From Halomonas sp. I5-271120 (GTDB lineage: Bacteria; Pseudomonadota; Gammaproteobacteria; Pseudomonadales; Halomonadaceae): a stretch of DNA of 64,000 nt. The notes under the pieces were generated by a model, which saw only the letters and a program-made list of their open reading frames with translations, did no database searches and was not told where the DNA came from. The DNA lies in the NCBI RefSeq assembly GCF_030553075.1, contig NZ_CP130701.1, positions 2,542,001 to 2,606,000 on the forward strand, in the 5' to 3' direction. This document shows, in pieces, positions 36,339 to 45,715 of the stretch; position 1 is the stretch's first letter; the number at the start of each line of letters is the position of its first letter. Made by a program: the position numbers and the translations under genes.

Positions 36339-36773
36339 ATGCCCCATATCGCTTTGCTCTTTATTGCCGCCCTGCTGATGCTGCCGCTGCCGGCCATGGC
36401 GCAGGAGGAAACGCCGAATCTGGTGCCTGGGATGTGGGCGTTCAGCAGCATGACCCATGTCGAGGGAGACCTGCCGATTCCCGATCAGACGGAATCTCAT
36501 CAGGAATGCCTGACCGAAGCAGACATCGCCGATGCCCAGCGCTCGCTGGTTCAGGAGCAAGATAGTTGTGAGGTGATCGAGTCGACCAGCAGTCGGGATC
36601 GCATGGATTACCGCATGGTCTGTCGGGGTTCCGGCGGTGAGGCGAACATCGATGGCAACCTGCGTTTTCTCGGCGAGCGGGCCGAGGGCAGCGTAGACGT
36701 GGACACCACCACGCCGATGGGCGCGCTCAAGATGCACACCACCATCGAGGCTCAGCGGATGGGTGAGTGCTGA
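36339..36773 (+). CDS. Secreted DUF3617 protein
   Basis: 144 residues. A signal peptide (hydrophobic IALLFIAALLMLPLP, cleavage after AMA) precedes a DUF3617 domain beginning PNLVPGMWAFSSMTHVEG, with ECLTEADIADA and four cysteines in the mature part. Probably periplasmic; function unknown. I take the ATG at 36339, which has GGAG nine bases upstream. The ATG at 36330 is directly abutted by that GGAG. Stands alone. Confidence 0.78.
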   Translation: MPHIALLFIAALLMLPLPAMAQEETPNLVPGMWAFSSMTHVEGDLPIPDQTESHQECLTEADIADAQRSLVQEQDSCEVIESTSSRDRMDYRMVCRGSGGEANIDGNLRFLGERAEGSVDVDTTTPMGALKMHTTIEAQRMGEC

Positions 36774-36815
36774 GCACCAGAGACCTTCGCTGTGAACCTG
36801 TGAACCTGTGGGCCG

Positions 36816-37232
36816 CTAACCGGCCGCTGCCTCGTCGGCATCGGCGGTCTGGGGCGCCTGAGGCAGCTGGCGAACCCATTCCTTGGCATCGTCCCTGTGG
36901 TGGGTGTCGAAGACACGCACCTCGAACGGTTTGAAGAGATGGTTTTCGATTGTCGCCAGTGGACGCAGCCAGTTGTGGTCGGTGACCACGGCGGCGCGAT
37001 GGTAATGCGCCATATCGCCGATCTGGGTAAGGCCGTAGCCCAGGTCGCGCAGAATGGCGGTCAGGGTCATCCAGCGCATCTCGTCGATCTCGGTGTAGAG
37101 GCTGATTCGGACATGCGTCTTCTTCAAGGCCTCAATGGCGTCGATGGCTTCCTGCAGGTCATCGGCGTTCACCCGTCCGCTGGCGCGCAGTGCAACAACA
37201 TGGCTGGCCCCAGGGGGCAGAAATTCGATCAT
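36816..37232 (-). CDS. SpoIIAA-like (STAS-fold) protein
   Basis: 138 residues. The pattern HVVALRASGRVNADDLQEAIDAIE, VRISLYTEIDEMRWMTLTAILRDLGYG and HYHRAAVVTDHNWL is typical of the SpoIIAA-like cytoplasmic family (formerly DUF3478) with a STAS-like fold. Role unknown. No anti-sigma partner gene is adjacent. The start ATG at 37232 has AGAGGA about nine bases upstream. About 30 further in-frame residues upstream lack homology. Ends with a short Ala/Asp/Glu tail. Confidence 0.78.
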   Translation of the reverse strand: MIEFLPPGASHVVALRASGRVNADDLQEAIDAIEALKKTHVRISLYTEIDEMRWMTLTAILRDLGYGLTQIGDMAHYHRAAVVTDHNWLRPLATIENHLFKPFEVRVFDTHHRDDAKEWVRQLPQAPQTADADEAAAG

Positions 37233-37438
37233 GGCAGTGATTCCTCTCGGCTGGCGGCCGGCTGTCAGAAGTGTCGCCTGGCAACTCTGGTTATGAGTCA
37301 TCCCGTTCTGAAGCATAGCAGCCGCCACGCCGCTGCTCTGGCAGGCGCGAGAAACCCGACGATGCCATCGAGATCAGCGGTCGTCATCCGGCTAGGCATC
37401 ATTCATCAAGCTCGGCGGTCGGGTCCCAAGGCCAGCGT

Positions 37439-40400
37439 TTAGTTTTCCATTTCCCGCTCCAGGCGCTGGGCGACCGCCTGCGGCGAGCCGGTGTGCCGGG
37501 CCAGCAGGTCGTAGGCCACCGGCACCACGAACAGGGTGAACAGGGTCGCCGCGGCGACGCCGCTGAGAATCACGATGCCGATCACCAGCCGGGTTTCGGC
37601 GCCGGGGCCGGTGGACAGAATCAGCGGCACGGCGCCGGCCATGGTGGTTACAGCGGTCATCAGGATTGGCCGCAGCCGGGTTACCGAGGCCTCGATCAGA
37701 GCGTCACGGAAGGCGTTGCCCTGATCGCGCAGCTGGTTGGCGAATTCCACGATCAGGATGCCGTTCTTGGCGGCGAGCCCGACCAGCATGACAAGCCCTA
37801 CCTGGCTATACAGATTCAGCGATTGCCCGGCGACATAAAGCCCCAACAGGGCGCCGCACAGCGCCAGTGGCACGGTGAGCATGATCACCAGCGGGTGTAC
37901 GAGGCTCTCGAACTGGCCCGCCAACACCAGGAATACCACCAGCACCCCGAGCAGCAGCAAGAAGGTGGTGGCGCCGCTCGCTTCCATGAAGTCGCGCGAG
38001 GCGCCCTTGAGGTCGGTCTGGGCTTCTGCGGGCAGGAGTTCATCGACGCTGGCTTGCAGGTAGGCCAGGGCCTCGCCGAGCGGATAGCCCTCGGCCAGGT
38101 CGGCCTCAAGGGTGATGGCGCGAATGCGGTTGAATCGGTTGAGGGTGCTGGGACCGGCGAAATCGGTCAGCATCACCAGGCTTGCCAATGGAATCAGCTC
38201 GCCGCTGCGCGCTGAGCGCACCTGAATACTGTCCAGCGAACGCGGGCTTTGCGTGTCGCTGGGTTCGCCTTCCAGTATTACCTCGTATTCCTCGCCGTCA
38301 TCGACGTAGCGGGTGACGTTGCGACCGCCGAGCAGTGTCTCGAGGGTGCGGCCGATCTCGCTGACGGTAACCCCGAGTTCGGCGGCCCGCTGGTAGTCGA
38401 TATCGACCTGCAGCTGGGGCTGGGTTTCCTCATAGTCGCTTTCCAGCCCGGTCAGGCGCGGGTTGTCGGTGCGGATATGCTCGATCAAACGGTCGCGCCA
38501 GTTGGCCAGCTCTTCATAGGTGCCGCCGCCGAGCACGAACTGCACGGGTTTCTCCACCCGGCCGCCGAACCCCTGTCGCATGACCGGAAAAGTGCGGACC
38601 CCGGGCAGGCCTGAGAGCCGGCTGCGAACATCATCCATGATCGCCCAGGCCGAGCGCCGCTCTCCCCAGTCGGGCAGGCCGATAATCGCGAAGCCGTCGT
38701 TGAAGGTCTCGATGTTGCCATAGCCGCGTGGCGCGCGGATCAATACCCGGTCGACGTCGCCGGTCTCGATCATCGGCAGCAGCCGGGTCTCGATCTCGTT
38801 CATGTAGTCGAGCATGTAGTCATAGCTGGCGCCGGGCGGGCCGTTGACCAGCAGGAAGAAGTTGCCGCGATCTTCCTTGGGGGTGTATTCGCGGGGCAGC
38901 TCCGTTGAGAGCCAGCCAGCGCCGCCCAGCATGGCCAGAAACAGCGCGGCGACCAGCAGGCGCAGCTTGAGCACTCGTATCAGCACCGTGCGGTACAGGC
39001 GCTGGCTGACTTCGAGCAGGCGCTGGACGCCGATGGCCAGGCGGCTTTCGTGCATGCCGGGGCTAAGCAGCTTGGAGGCCATCATCGGCGTGAGGGTCAG
39101 TGCCAGTAGGCTCGAGATGGCCACTGCAGCGGACAGGGTCAGCGCAAATTCACCGAACAGGCGGCCGATGTCGCCCTGCAGGAAGCTCAGCGGCACGAAG
39201 ACCGCCACCAGCACCAGGGTGGTGGCGATCACCGCGAAAGCAATCTGGCGGCTGCCGCGGAAAGCGGCCACCAGCGGCGTCTCGCCGTATTGCTGCATGC
39301 GCCGGTGGATGTTCTCGAGCACCACGATGGCGTCATCGACGATCAGGCCGATGGCCAGCACCAGGGCCAGCAGTGTCAGCAGGTTGATGGTGAAGCCGAA
39401 TACCGCCAGGGCAATGAAGGTGCCGATCACCGCGATAGGCACCGTGACCGCAGGAATCAGGGTGGTGCGCAGGTTGCCAAGAAACAGAAAGATCACCACG
39501 ACGACGAGCCCCATGGCGATGAACAGCGTCGTCACCACCTGGCTAATGGCCCCGGACACGAACACTGAGGCATCGAAGTTGAGGCGCAGGCTCAGCCCCT
39601 CTGGGAGCGTCTTCTGCAGGCGCTCCATTTCGGCGCGCACGCCCTGGGCGAGGTCCAGCACATTGGCGGTGGACTGCTTGATCATGCCAAGACCGACCAT
39701 CGGCACGCCGTTGCCGCGAAAGACGGTGCGCTCCTCGACGGCGCCGATCTCGACCCTGGCAACATCGCCAAGCCGCACCAGATCGCCATCGGCGCCTTCA
39801 TCCAGCACCAGTCCCTGGAAGTCGTCGGCGGTGGCGAAGCTTCGGGGCAGGCGGACCACGAACTGACGATCCTCGGAAGTGATGGCGCCGCCGGGCAGTT
39901 CGACGTTTTCCTCGCGCAGGGCATCCTCGACGTCGCCGACACTCAGGTTGCGGGCGGCCAGGGCGTTGCGGTCGAGCCAGATGCGCATGGCGTAGTCTCG
40001 CCCGCCGCCGACGCGCACCTGCGAGACCCCGGGCTGCACCGATAGCCGGTCGACCAGGTAGCGATTGGCGTAGTCGGTGAGCTCGGTCATCGAATAGCCT
40101 TCCCCTGACAGGCTCAGCCACACCACCACTTCCGAGCTGCTGTCGGCCTTCTGGATCTCCGGGGGCTCGGCCTCATCCGGCAGGTTGCCCCGGGCCCCCG
40201 AGACGCGGTCGCGCATGTCGTTGGCGGCGGCGTCGATGTCCTGGTCGAGACCGAACTCGACCGTGATCTCGGATTCGCCATCCTGGCTCGACGAGCTGAT
40301 GGTCTGGATGCCCTCGATGCCTGAGATACGGTCCTCGAGCACTTGAGTGATGCGGGTCTCGACGACGCTTGACGAGGCGCCCGGGTAGCGGGTGTCGACG

Positions 40401-40537
40401 CTGACGATGGGCGGGTCGATGGCCGGGTATTCCTGCAGCGGCAAGCGCTCCAGCGCCAGCAGGCCGAAGGCAACGATCAGGGCGGCCAGTACGCTTGCCA
40501 ATACCGGACGCTGGACGGAAATATCGGACAGGCGCAT
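37439..40537 (-). CDS. RND efflux pump inner-membrane subunit
   Basis: 1032-residue proton-driven exporter of the AcrB/HAE-1 type. It has 12 predicted helices with two large periplasmic loops. The N terminus SVQRPVLASVLAALIVAFG, the first-loop TRYPGASSSVVE, the TM4 proton-relay aspartates in LAIGLIVDDAIVVLENIHR, and the C-terminal GLAAKNGILIVEFANQLRDQG are all present. The start overlaps the adaptor stop by one base (TGATG). No outer-membrane channel gene or TetR/LysR regulator lies next to it, so it probably uses a TolC-like protein encoded elsewhere. Substrates cannot be read from sequence. Confidence 0.93.
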   Translation of the reverse strand: MRLSDISVQRPVLASVLAALIVAFGLLALERLPLQEYPAIDPPIVSVDTRYPGASSSVVETRITQVLEDRISGIEGIQTISSSSQDGESEITVEFGLDQDIDAAANDMRDRVSGARGNLPDEAEPPEIQKADSSSEVVVWLSLSGEGYSMTELTDYANRYLVDRLSVQPGVSQVRVGGGRDYAMRIWLDRNALAARNLSVGDVEDALREENVELPGGAITSEDRQFVVRLPRSFATADDFQGLVLDEGADGDLVRLGDVARVEIGAVEERTVFRGNGVPMVGLGMIKQSTANVLDLAQGVRAEMERLQKTLPEGLSLRLNFDASVFVSGAISQVVTTLFIAMGLVVVVIFLFLGNLRTTLIPAVTVPIAVIGTFIALAVFGFTINLLTLLALVLAIGLIVDDAIVVLENIHRRMQQYGETPLVAAFRGSRQIAFAVIATTLVLVAVFVPLSFLQGDIGRLFGEFALTLSAAVAISSLLALTLTPMMASKLLSPGMHESRLAIGVQRLLEVSQRLYRTVLIRVLKLRLLVAALFLAMLGGAGWLSTELPREYTPKEDRGNFFLLVNGPPGASYDYMLDYMNEIETRLLPMIETGDVDRVLIRAPRGYGNIETFNDGFAIIGLPDWGERRSAWAIMDDVRSRLSGLPGVRTFPVMRQGFGGRVEKPVQFVLGGGTYEELANWRDRLIEHIRTDNPRLTGLESDYEETQPQLQVDIDYQRAAELGVTVSEIGRTLETLLGGRNVTRYVDDGEEYEVILEGEPSDTQSPRSLDSIQVRSARSGELIPLASLVMLTDFAGPSTLNRFNRIRAITLEADLAEGYPLGEALAYLQASVDELLPAEAQTDLKGASRDFMEASGATTFLLLLGVLVVFLVLAGQFESLVHPLVIMLTVPLALCGALLGLYVAGQSLNLYSQVGLVMLVGLAAKNGILIVEFANQLRDQGNAFRDALIEASVTRLRPILMTAVTTMAGAVPLILSTGPGAETRLVIGIVILSGVAAATLFTLFVVPVAYDLLARHTGSPQAVAQRLEREMEN

Positions 40538-41694
40538 CAGGAATCATCCGCCTTGGTCACGGCGCCCGTTGCCGGTCGGCTGCGCTTGAGGATCTCCGCG
40601 ACCGTGGTCGATGCATCGACGATGCCCAACACCTCGACGGCCTGCCCATCGCGTGTGGACTGGCTGCCATGAATCACCACCAGGTCGCCGGCGGAAAGGC
40701 CGTCCAGAATTTCCACGCGGCCGGCGCGGCGGGCGCCGATGGTCACATTGCGCAGGTGTGCCGTCATCTCGGCTTCATCGATCACCAGCAGCGACTGGCG
40801 GCGTCCTTCTGGAATCAATGCGGCTTCGGGAATGACCAGTGCCTGGCGCGACGCGCCGTCGAGCGTTACTTCCATCAGCATGCCGGGGCGCAGCCGTCGC
40901 CCGTCGTTGGGCAGCTTGGCGCGCACCGTGACGCTCCGGCTGACCGGGTCAATACGGGTACCGATGCTGGCGATCTGACCCTGAAAGCGCTCGTCGGGGT
41001 AGGCGGGACTATGAGCCAAAAGCGTTAGCCCCCTCGACAGCAGGCTGATGCGACTCTCCGGCACCTGGAAATCGAGCTTCACGACATCAAGCTTATCCAG
41101 CGTCACCAGCGCCATGCCTGGCGTGACCAGGCTACCCACGCTGATGTTGCGAAAGCCCACCTCGCCATCGAACGGCGCGCGCAGTCGATGTGCGGCCAGG
41201 CGCGCCTCGATTTCGTCGATCTGTGCTTCGACCTGCCTCAGCTGCGCCTGACTGTCCTCGACGTTGGCCCTGGGCGCCAGGTTGCGGGATTGCAGCTGGC
41301 TGGCGCGTGATAGCGCATTGCGTCGCTCGTCGCGCAGCGCCTGAGCCGCGCGCAACTGTGCCTGCTCCTCGCCGTCCTCCAGGTTGATCAGTACGTCTCC
41401 GGCTGACACCTGCTGGCCATCTTCGAAGCTCAACTGGCTGACGATCTCGGTCACGGTCGCGGAGAGCGTCACGCTTTCATCCGCTTTCAGCGTGCCCAAC
41501 GCTTCCAGCTGTTCCGACCAGGTGCGGGTGTCGGCACGGCCGGCAATCACTGTGCTGGGCGATGCCTGTGCTTCTGCCAGCGTGGGCAACAGGGCCAGCA
41601 GGTACACGAGGCACCCCACGGCCATTCGCGAGCGGCGTGTCGACCGTCGGAGTGGCAACCGGCGGGGGGGCAGCTTTTGCATCGAGAATGGCAT
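40537..41694 (-). CDS. RND efflux periplasmic adaptor (membrane fusion protein)
   Basis: 385 residues. A basic N terminus is followed by a signal sequence (VGCLVYLLALLPTLAEA, cut before QAS). Then come the lipoyl half-motifs (SQLSFEDGQQVSAGDVLINLED and APFDGEVGFRNISVGSLV) flanking a coiled-coil hairpin (about 105-165), and a beta-barrel domain with RVSVTVRAKLPN-type sequence. It joins the RND pump to an outer-membrane channel. First gene of the two-gene operon. The N-terminal start is uncertain: ATGs at 41694, 41682 and just before the hydrophobic stretch all lack a good ribosome site. Confidence 0.9.
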   Translation of the reverse strand: MPFSMQKLPPRRLPLRRSTRRSRMAVGCLVYLLALLPTLAEAQASPSTVIAGRADTRTWSEQLEALGTLKADESVTLSATVTEIVSQLSFEDGQQVSAGDVLINLEDGEEQAQLRAAQALRDERRNALSRASQLQSRNLAPRANVEDSQAQLRQVEAQIDEIEARLAAHRLRAPFDGEVGFRNISVGSLVTPGMALVTLDKLDVVKLDFQVPESRISLLSRGLTLLAHSPAYPDERFQGQIASIGTRIDPVSRSVTVRAKLPNDGRRLRPGMLMEVTLDGASRQALVIPEAALIPEGRRQSLLVIDEAEMTAHLRNVTIGARRAGRVEILDGLSAGDLVVIHGSQSTRDGQAVEVLGIVDASTTVAEILKRSRPATGAVTKADDS

Positions 41695-41697
41695 CAA

Positions 41698-42090
41698 GGG
41701 GGCGTCTCTTGGTCGGGGCGAGGGGGTATCGGGGGATTGCCGGGCAAGGGATCAGTGGCTCGACGTCGCCGCTTCAGCCGTTGTTGGCTCAGTCGTCGCC
41801 GCGTTGGTCACCATCGAAAAAGAGTGTAAACGATGATCAATGCCTGCAGTGAAAAGCTGTACACACCTTATACGTGGCGGGTGCATAAGACAATGTTCCG
41901 GCAAGACGCGTACAAGGACCCGCGCTGGCAAGAAAGTGGCGCCTGGACTGGCGAGCAGCGCTTGCATCATCAGCCCACGCTATAGGCCTGAGTGAGAAGC
42001 CTGCGTGGCGAAAGCCGGGAAGATCACCAGCGGCCCTGGCTGCTCTGGTACCATCTCGCCTTTGTTCCATGGCTCCAAGGGTGATGCTGC
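41698..42090. other. Interval between divergent RND and flavoprotein genes
   Basis: Nothing convincing. A 50-codon plus-strand ORF (41833-41985) has no good ribosome site or recognisable pattern. The interval presumably holds the divergent promoters. Confidence 0.5.
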
Positions 42091-43272
42091 ATGACTTCTC
42101 AACCCGATGTGGTGGTGATCGGTGCCGGTGCGGCCGGGCTGATGTGCGCCCTGACCGCCGGTTACGCCGGCCGACGCGTGCTGCTGCTCGATCATGCCAA
42201 CAAGGCCGGCAAGAAGATCCTGATGTCGGGAGGCGGGCGCTGCAATTTCACCAACATGGCGACGGGGCCCGGCAATTTCTTCTCTGCCAACCCGCATTTC
42301 TGCATCTCGGCCCTCAAGCGCTATCGGCCGGAGCACTTCGTCGAGCTCGTCGAGCGCCATGGCGTCGATTATGTCGAGAAGGCACCGGGACAGCTGTTCT
42401 GCGCTGACTCCGCCAAGGACATCGTTCGGCTGCTGCTCACCGAGTGCGAGTGGGCAGGCGTTGAGGTCAGTCTTAAGACCCGCGTCGACTCCATCGAGCG
42501 GCAGGGCGAGGGTATGCGGCTTGAGACGTCTCTCGGTCGCATCGACACCGGTGCCGTGGTGATCGCCACCGGTGGATTATCGATTCCCAGCATGGGCGCC
42601 ACGGGCTTTGGCTACGACATCGCCCGCCAGTTTGGTCTCGCGGTCACCGACACCCGGGCGGCGCTGGTGCCCTTCACCCTGACATCGCAGTGGAAGGAGC
42701 GCGCCGCGGCCCTTTCCGGCGTCAGCTGCGAGGTGGTGGCCAAGTGTCGTGACGGCGCCTACCGGGAACCGATGCTATTCACCCATCGTGGGCTCTCCGG
42801 GCCTGCCATGCTGCAGATTTCCAGCTATTGGCAGACCGGCGACGAGCTCAAGATTGATCTGCTGGCGGGTGATAACGCCTTCGAGGCCCTGGCCCGGGCG
42901 CGCCGAGAAACCCCCAAGCGGCGTCTTTCGACCTGGCTTGGCGAGCGCTTTCCCAAGCGCTTCGCCCAGGCGCTAAATGACTGGTATGGCGAGGACGCTC
43001 CGTTGGCGGAGCTTTCCAATGCCCGTCTCGAGGGCTGGCAGGCACGTCTTAATCATTGGTCCATAAAGCCGGCGGGAACCGAAGGCTGGCGCACCGCCGA
43101 GGTCACCATGGGGGGCGTGGATACCCATGGCGTGTCGTCGAAGACCTTCGCGGTCAATGGACTGCCGCAGTTGCGCTTCATTGGCGAGGTGCTGGATGTG
43201 ACCGGCGAATTGGGGGGCTACAATTTTCAATGGGCCTGGGCGTCGGGCGTTGCCTGCGGGCAGTCGCTCTAG
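42091..43272 (+). CDS. HI0933-family FAD-dependent oxidoreductase
   Basis: 393-residue flavoprotein, also known as the YhiN/aminoacetone oxidase-like family. FAD-binding motif VVVIGAGAAGLMCALTAG, then LLLDHANKAGKKILMSGGGRCNFTN, the family fingerprint. VVIATGGLSIPSMGATGFGYDIA, FTHRGLSGPAML and FIGEVLDVTGELGGYNFQWAW follow. Reaction unproven. The ATG at 42091 has a weak GGTG site. Monocistronic; followed by an AT-rich structured element. Confidence 0.92.
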   Translation: MTSQPDVVVIGAGAAGLMCALTAGYAGRRVLLLDHANKAGKKILMSGGGRCNFTNMATGPGNFFSANPHFCISALKRYRPEHFVELVERHGVDYVEKAPGQLFCADSAKDIVRLLLTECEWAGVEVSLKTRVDSIERQGEGMRLETSLGRIDTGAVVIATGGLSIPSMGATGFGYDIARQFGLAVTDTRAALVPFTLTSQWKERAAALSGVSCEVVAKCRDGAYREPMLFTHRGLSGPAMLQISSYWQTGDELKIDLLAGDNAFEALARARRETPKRRLSTWLGERFPKRFAQALNDWYGEDAPLAELSNARLEGWQARLNHWSIKPAGTEGWRTAEVTMGGVDTHGVSSKTFAVNGLPQLRFIGEVLDVTGELGGYNFQWAWASGVACGQSL

Positions 43273-43281
43273 GCTTTGTAC

Positions 43282-43410
43282 GAAAACTACCTGCGCTCGG
43301 CAATACGGCGTTAAAAATTGGTTCAAAATGCTCATTTACACCCCGTAAACTCCGCTTTTTCGCCAATTTTTGCCTTGTCTTGCCTTCGCTCGCTGACTTT
43401 TCGCACAAAC
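43282..43410 (+). repeat. Structured AT-rich intergenic element
   Basis: Nested inverted repeats: AAAAATTGG (43313-43321) with CCAATTTTT (43363-43371), and inside them TTTAC (43335-43339) with GTAAA (43345-43349). The segment is far more AT-rich than its neighbours. I believe similar elements recur in intergenic regions of pseudomonads and relatives, but I cannot confirm this here. It lies between the flavoprotein and the CHAD gene. Confidence 0.6.
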
Positions 43411-43496
43411 CCTAGGTCTCGGGAAAGGCTGGAACTGACGCCAGACATACCGGGTCGCTCTTGCCTCATCGTGCAGATCTCAGAGGGGGGAACGCC

Positions 43497-44417
43497 ATGG
43501 CGTTTGCGCTACGACTGAACCGGGCCATGCAGGCCAACCTGACGAGGATCGTCGATCGCCAACTGCGCAAGGCCCTGGCTGAGCTGGCAATCGCGCCAAG
43601 CGATCCGCGGCTTGCCGATCATGTTCATCAGGTCCGCAAGCGGATGAAGATGCTGCGTGGCCTGCTGCGCCTGATGCGCGACGCCATGCCCGCCGACATG
43701 TATCGCCTGGAAAACGCTGCCTTGCGCGATGCAGCGAATGCCCTGTCTGGGTCTCGGGATGCTCAGGTGTGCATCGACACCTTCGATACCCTGGTGCCTC
43801 CGGACGTTCTGGACGACAAGGCCCAGCAGCTTGCCCCCGTACGCGAAGCGCTGGTCGCCGCGCGGGACCAGCTGCTCGCAGGGGCGGGGCCTGACACGAA
43901 AGGGGATAACACCGCGCAGCACCTGGCGTCGGCTCGCTCGGAACTCGAGGCGATGCGCGAGCGGTTGCCGGGGTGGCGGCTGACGGACAAGGGCTTCAAG
44001 GCCATCGCCGGCGGCTTGAAGAAGGTCTATGGCCAGGGACGAAAGGCTTTCGCCCAGGCTTATGCCAGCGGTGATGATGGGGATTTCCACGAGTGGCGCA
44101 AGCAGGTCAAGTACCACTGGTATCACGTGCGCCTGCTGCACTCGCTCTGGCCGGCGGCCATGCGTGCCCGTGCCAAGGACCTCAAGTCGCTGGCTGAACG
44201 ACTGGGCGACGAACACGACCTCACGATGCTGCGGGCAGAGCTGCTGAGCCTGGATGGCATCGAGGAGGGGGCAGTGGCGGAGCTGGAGTGGCGTGCGTCG
44301 CGCCGTCAGCTCACCTTGCGTGACGAGGCCCGAAGGCTCGGTGGCTTGCTGTATGCCGAATCAGCCAAGGCTTTTTGCCGCCGCTATCGGCGTTTCTGGA
44401 AGGTGGCAAGGTCCTAA
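43497..44417 (+). CDS. CHAD domain protein
   Basis: 306-residue alpha-helical protein. CHAD domains are duplicated four-helix units rich in conserved His/Arg/Lys that bind polyphosphate. Visible repeats of the signature are VHQVRKRMKMLRGLLRLMR with the following LSGSRDAQV, and FHEWRKQVKYHWYHVRLL with LAERLGDEHDLTML. No CYTH triphosphatase domain is attached. The ATG at 43497 follows AGAGGGGGG and fits the domain start. Polyphosphate binding is a family inference. Confidence 0.9.
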   Translation: MAFALRLNRAMQANLTRIVDRQLRKALAELAIAPSDPRLADHVHQVRKRMKMLRGLLRLMRDAMPADMYRLENAALRDAANALSGSRDAQVCIDTFDTLVPPDVLDDKAQQLAPVREALVAARDQLLAGAGPDTKGDNTAQHLASARSELEAMRERLPGWRLTDKGFKAIAGGLKKVYGQGRKAFAQAYASGDDGDFHEWRKQVKYHWYHVRLLHSLWPAAMRARAKDLKSLAERLGDEHDLTMLRAELLSLDGIEEGAVAELEWRASRRQLTLRDEARRLGGLLYAESAKAFCRRYRRFWKVARS

Positions 44418-44555
44418 AAACTAGGTCCTGAAACCAAGGTCCTAAAACCAAGGTCCTGATAGCAAGCGTCTGACAGCGCGGCCCTATCAGGCGCTTGGCC
44501 GGGGCATGCACCAGGCGATCAGGCACGCGGCCTGTCGCGCAGGCGGCAGGGGCAG

Positions 44556-44873
44556 TTACTTGATGATGCGGCGAAGGCGCCTTGCCGTCATGGCGAGGCC
44601 GAAGGCACGCCCGGCGAGTCGCCTGACCCCTTTCGGGCGGCGCAGGCTGCGCCAAGCGATTATCCCGGCAATGCCATACAGCGGTGCCTTCCAGCGCAGC
44701 ACGGCATGATAGAACGCGTCGATGCCCTGAGTGGCGTGTCGCCAGTGTTCGGCATTGACCAGCACATCGATACGCTGCTGCTCGATGCGGGCTTCAAGAA
44801 GCGCCTTGCGCGCGGCTAGGCTGGCCGTGTCGGTGCTTTTGCGGGCAACGGCATTAGTGGTCGGCGTGGGCAT
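44556..44873 (-). CDS. YqjK-like small membrane-associated protein
   Basis: 105 residues. The N-terminal half is helical and charged (ARKALLEARIEQQRIDVLVNAEHWR), then a hydrophobic stretch (LYGIAGIIAW) and a strongly basic end (RRPKGVRRLAGRAFGLAMTARRLRRIIK). This is the layout of E. coli YqjK. It overlaps the upstream yqjE-like gene by 20 bases. Third gene of the operon; function unknown. Confidence 0.72.
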   Translation of the reverse strand: MPTPTTNAVARKSTDTASLAARKALLEARIEQQRIDVLVNAEHWRHATQGIDAFYHAVLRWKAPLYGIAGIIAWRSLRRPKGVRRLAGRAFGLAMTARRLRRIIK

Positions 44874-45261
44874 GCTGTCGCTCCGCGTTCATGAGTTCGC
44901 GGTCGGTGGCGAGGTGCTTGAGCGTACTCTTGAGAAGAGTCGGGCGTCTGGCGAGGCGACGCACCCATAGCGCCATGGCCAGGCCACTGCCCAGCAGGGC
45001 CAGTGCGCAGGCAGCGATGGCTTCCAGCCGATAGCTGTCCCAGAACACCACCACCACCAGCAGGGTCAGCACTGCCATGCCCAACAGCAGCAGCAGGAAG
45101 CTGACGCCTGCCAGCAGCAGCAGGGTGATCAGGCGGGCCTTCTCCTCTTCGAGCTCCACCACGGCGAGGCGCAGACGCGTCTCGCCAGTGGCAAGCAGGC
45201 TGCCGATCAGTCGCCGGGTGGCCTCGAATACGCGTTCTGCCGGTCCCTGGCTCTGAGCCAT
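44854..45261 (-). CDS. YqjE-like phage-holin-family membrane protein
   Basis: 135 residues with an amphipathic N-terminal helix and two membrane segments (about 45-70 and 78-98: LITLLLLAGVSFLLLLLGMAV; LEAIAACALALLGSGLAMALW). This matches the putative holin superfamily to which E. coli YqjE belongs. Not evidence of a phage. Its ATG overlaps the yqjD-like stop by one base (TGATG). Second gene of the yqjD-yqjE-yqjK-like operon. Confidence 0.82.
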   Translation of the reverse strand: MAQSQGPAERVFEATRRLIGSLLATGETRLRLAVVELEEEKARLITLLLLAGVSFLLLLLGMAVLTLLVVVVFWDSYRLEAIAACALALLGSGLAMALWVRRLARRPTLLKSTLKHLATDRELMNAERQHAHADH

Positions 45262-45593
45262 CAGCGCCGCCCGATCAGCATGCCGATCACGACGCCGACG
45301 CCGGCACCGATGCCGATGCTGGTCCAGGGGTTATCGTGGACATATTTGTCGCAAGCATCGGCCTGCTCGCGAACATTGTCGCGGGCATCGTTGTAGAGCC
45401 GTTCGCCGCGGGCCTCGAGGTGAGCGCGAGTATCCTTGAGGCGTTGCTCGGCACGCTCGCGCATCTCCTTGATATTACTGCGTGAATCATCTGCAGTGGC
45501 GTTTACCAGCTCCTCGAGCGTCTGGGTCAGGTGCTCAAGGTCGCTCTTGAGCTGGTCGGTGCTGGTATCGATGTTGGGCGTGCGGTTTGCCAT
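45261..45593 (-). CDS. DUF883 (ElaB/YqjD) ribosome-associated membrane protein
   Basis: 110 residues: a long charged helix with coiled-coil character, and a C-terminal membrane anchor DNPWTSIGIGAGVGVVIGMLIGRR, the ElaB/YqjD hallmark. E. coli YqjD anchors ribosomes at the inner membrane in stationary phase. rmf at 10 kb belongs to the same physiological theme. The start ATG at 45593 has AAGGAA upstream. First gene of its operon. Confidence 0.9.
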   Translation of the reverse strand: MANRTPNIDTSTDQLKSDLEHLTQTLEELVNATADDSRSNIKEMRERAEQRLKDTRAHLEARGERLYNDARDNVREQADACDKYVHDNPWTSIGIGAGVGVVIGMLIGRR

Positions 45594-45715
45594 ATGAGTC
45601 TTCCTTTGACGGGTGGGAAACGTGTTCAGCATAGCAGCCCGGGCCCGCGGACAGCATCCTTTGCCATGCTTGCCCGGGGTGCCCTCGCTGATGTTCAGCA
45701 TATGTTGGTGAAGAA

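Noticed and set aside
41833..41985. 50-codon plus-strand ORF upstream of the flavoprotein gene
   Set aside because: No adequate ribosome site, aromatic-rich composition without pattern, and position in a divergent promoter region.
44854..45261. Possible phage lysis gene (holin-family similarity)
   Set aside because: It sits in a yqjD-yqjE-yqjK-like operon. YqjE proteins share the fold, and no other phage genes are present.
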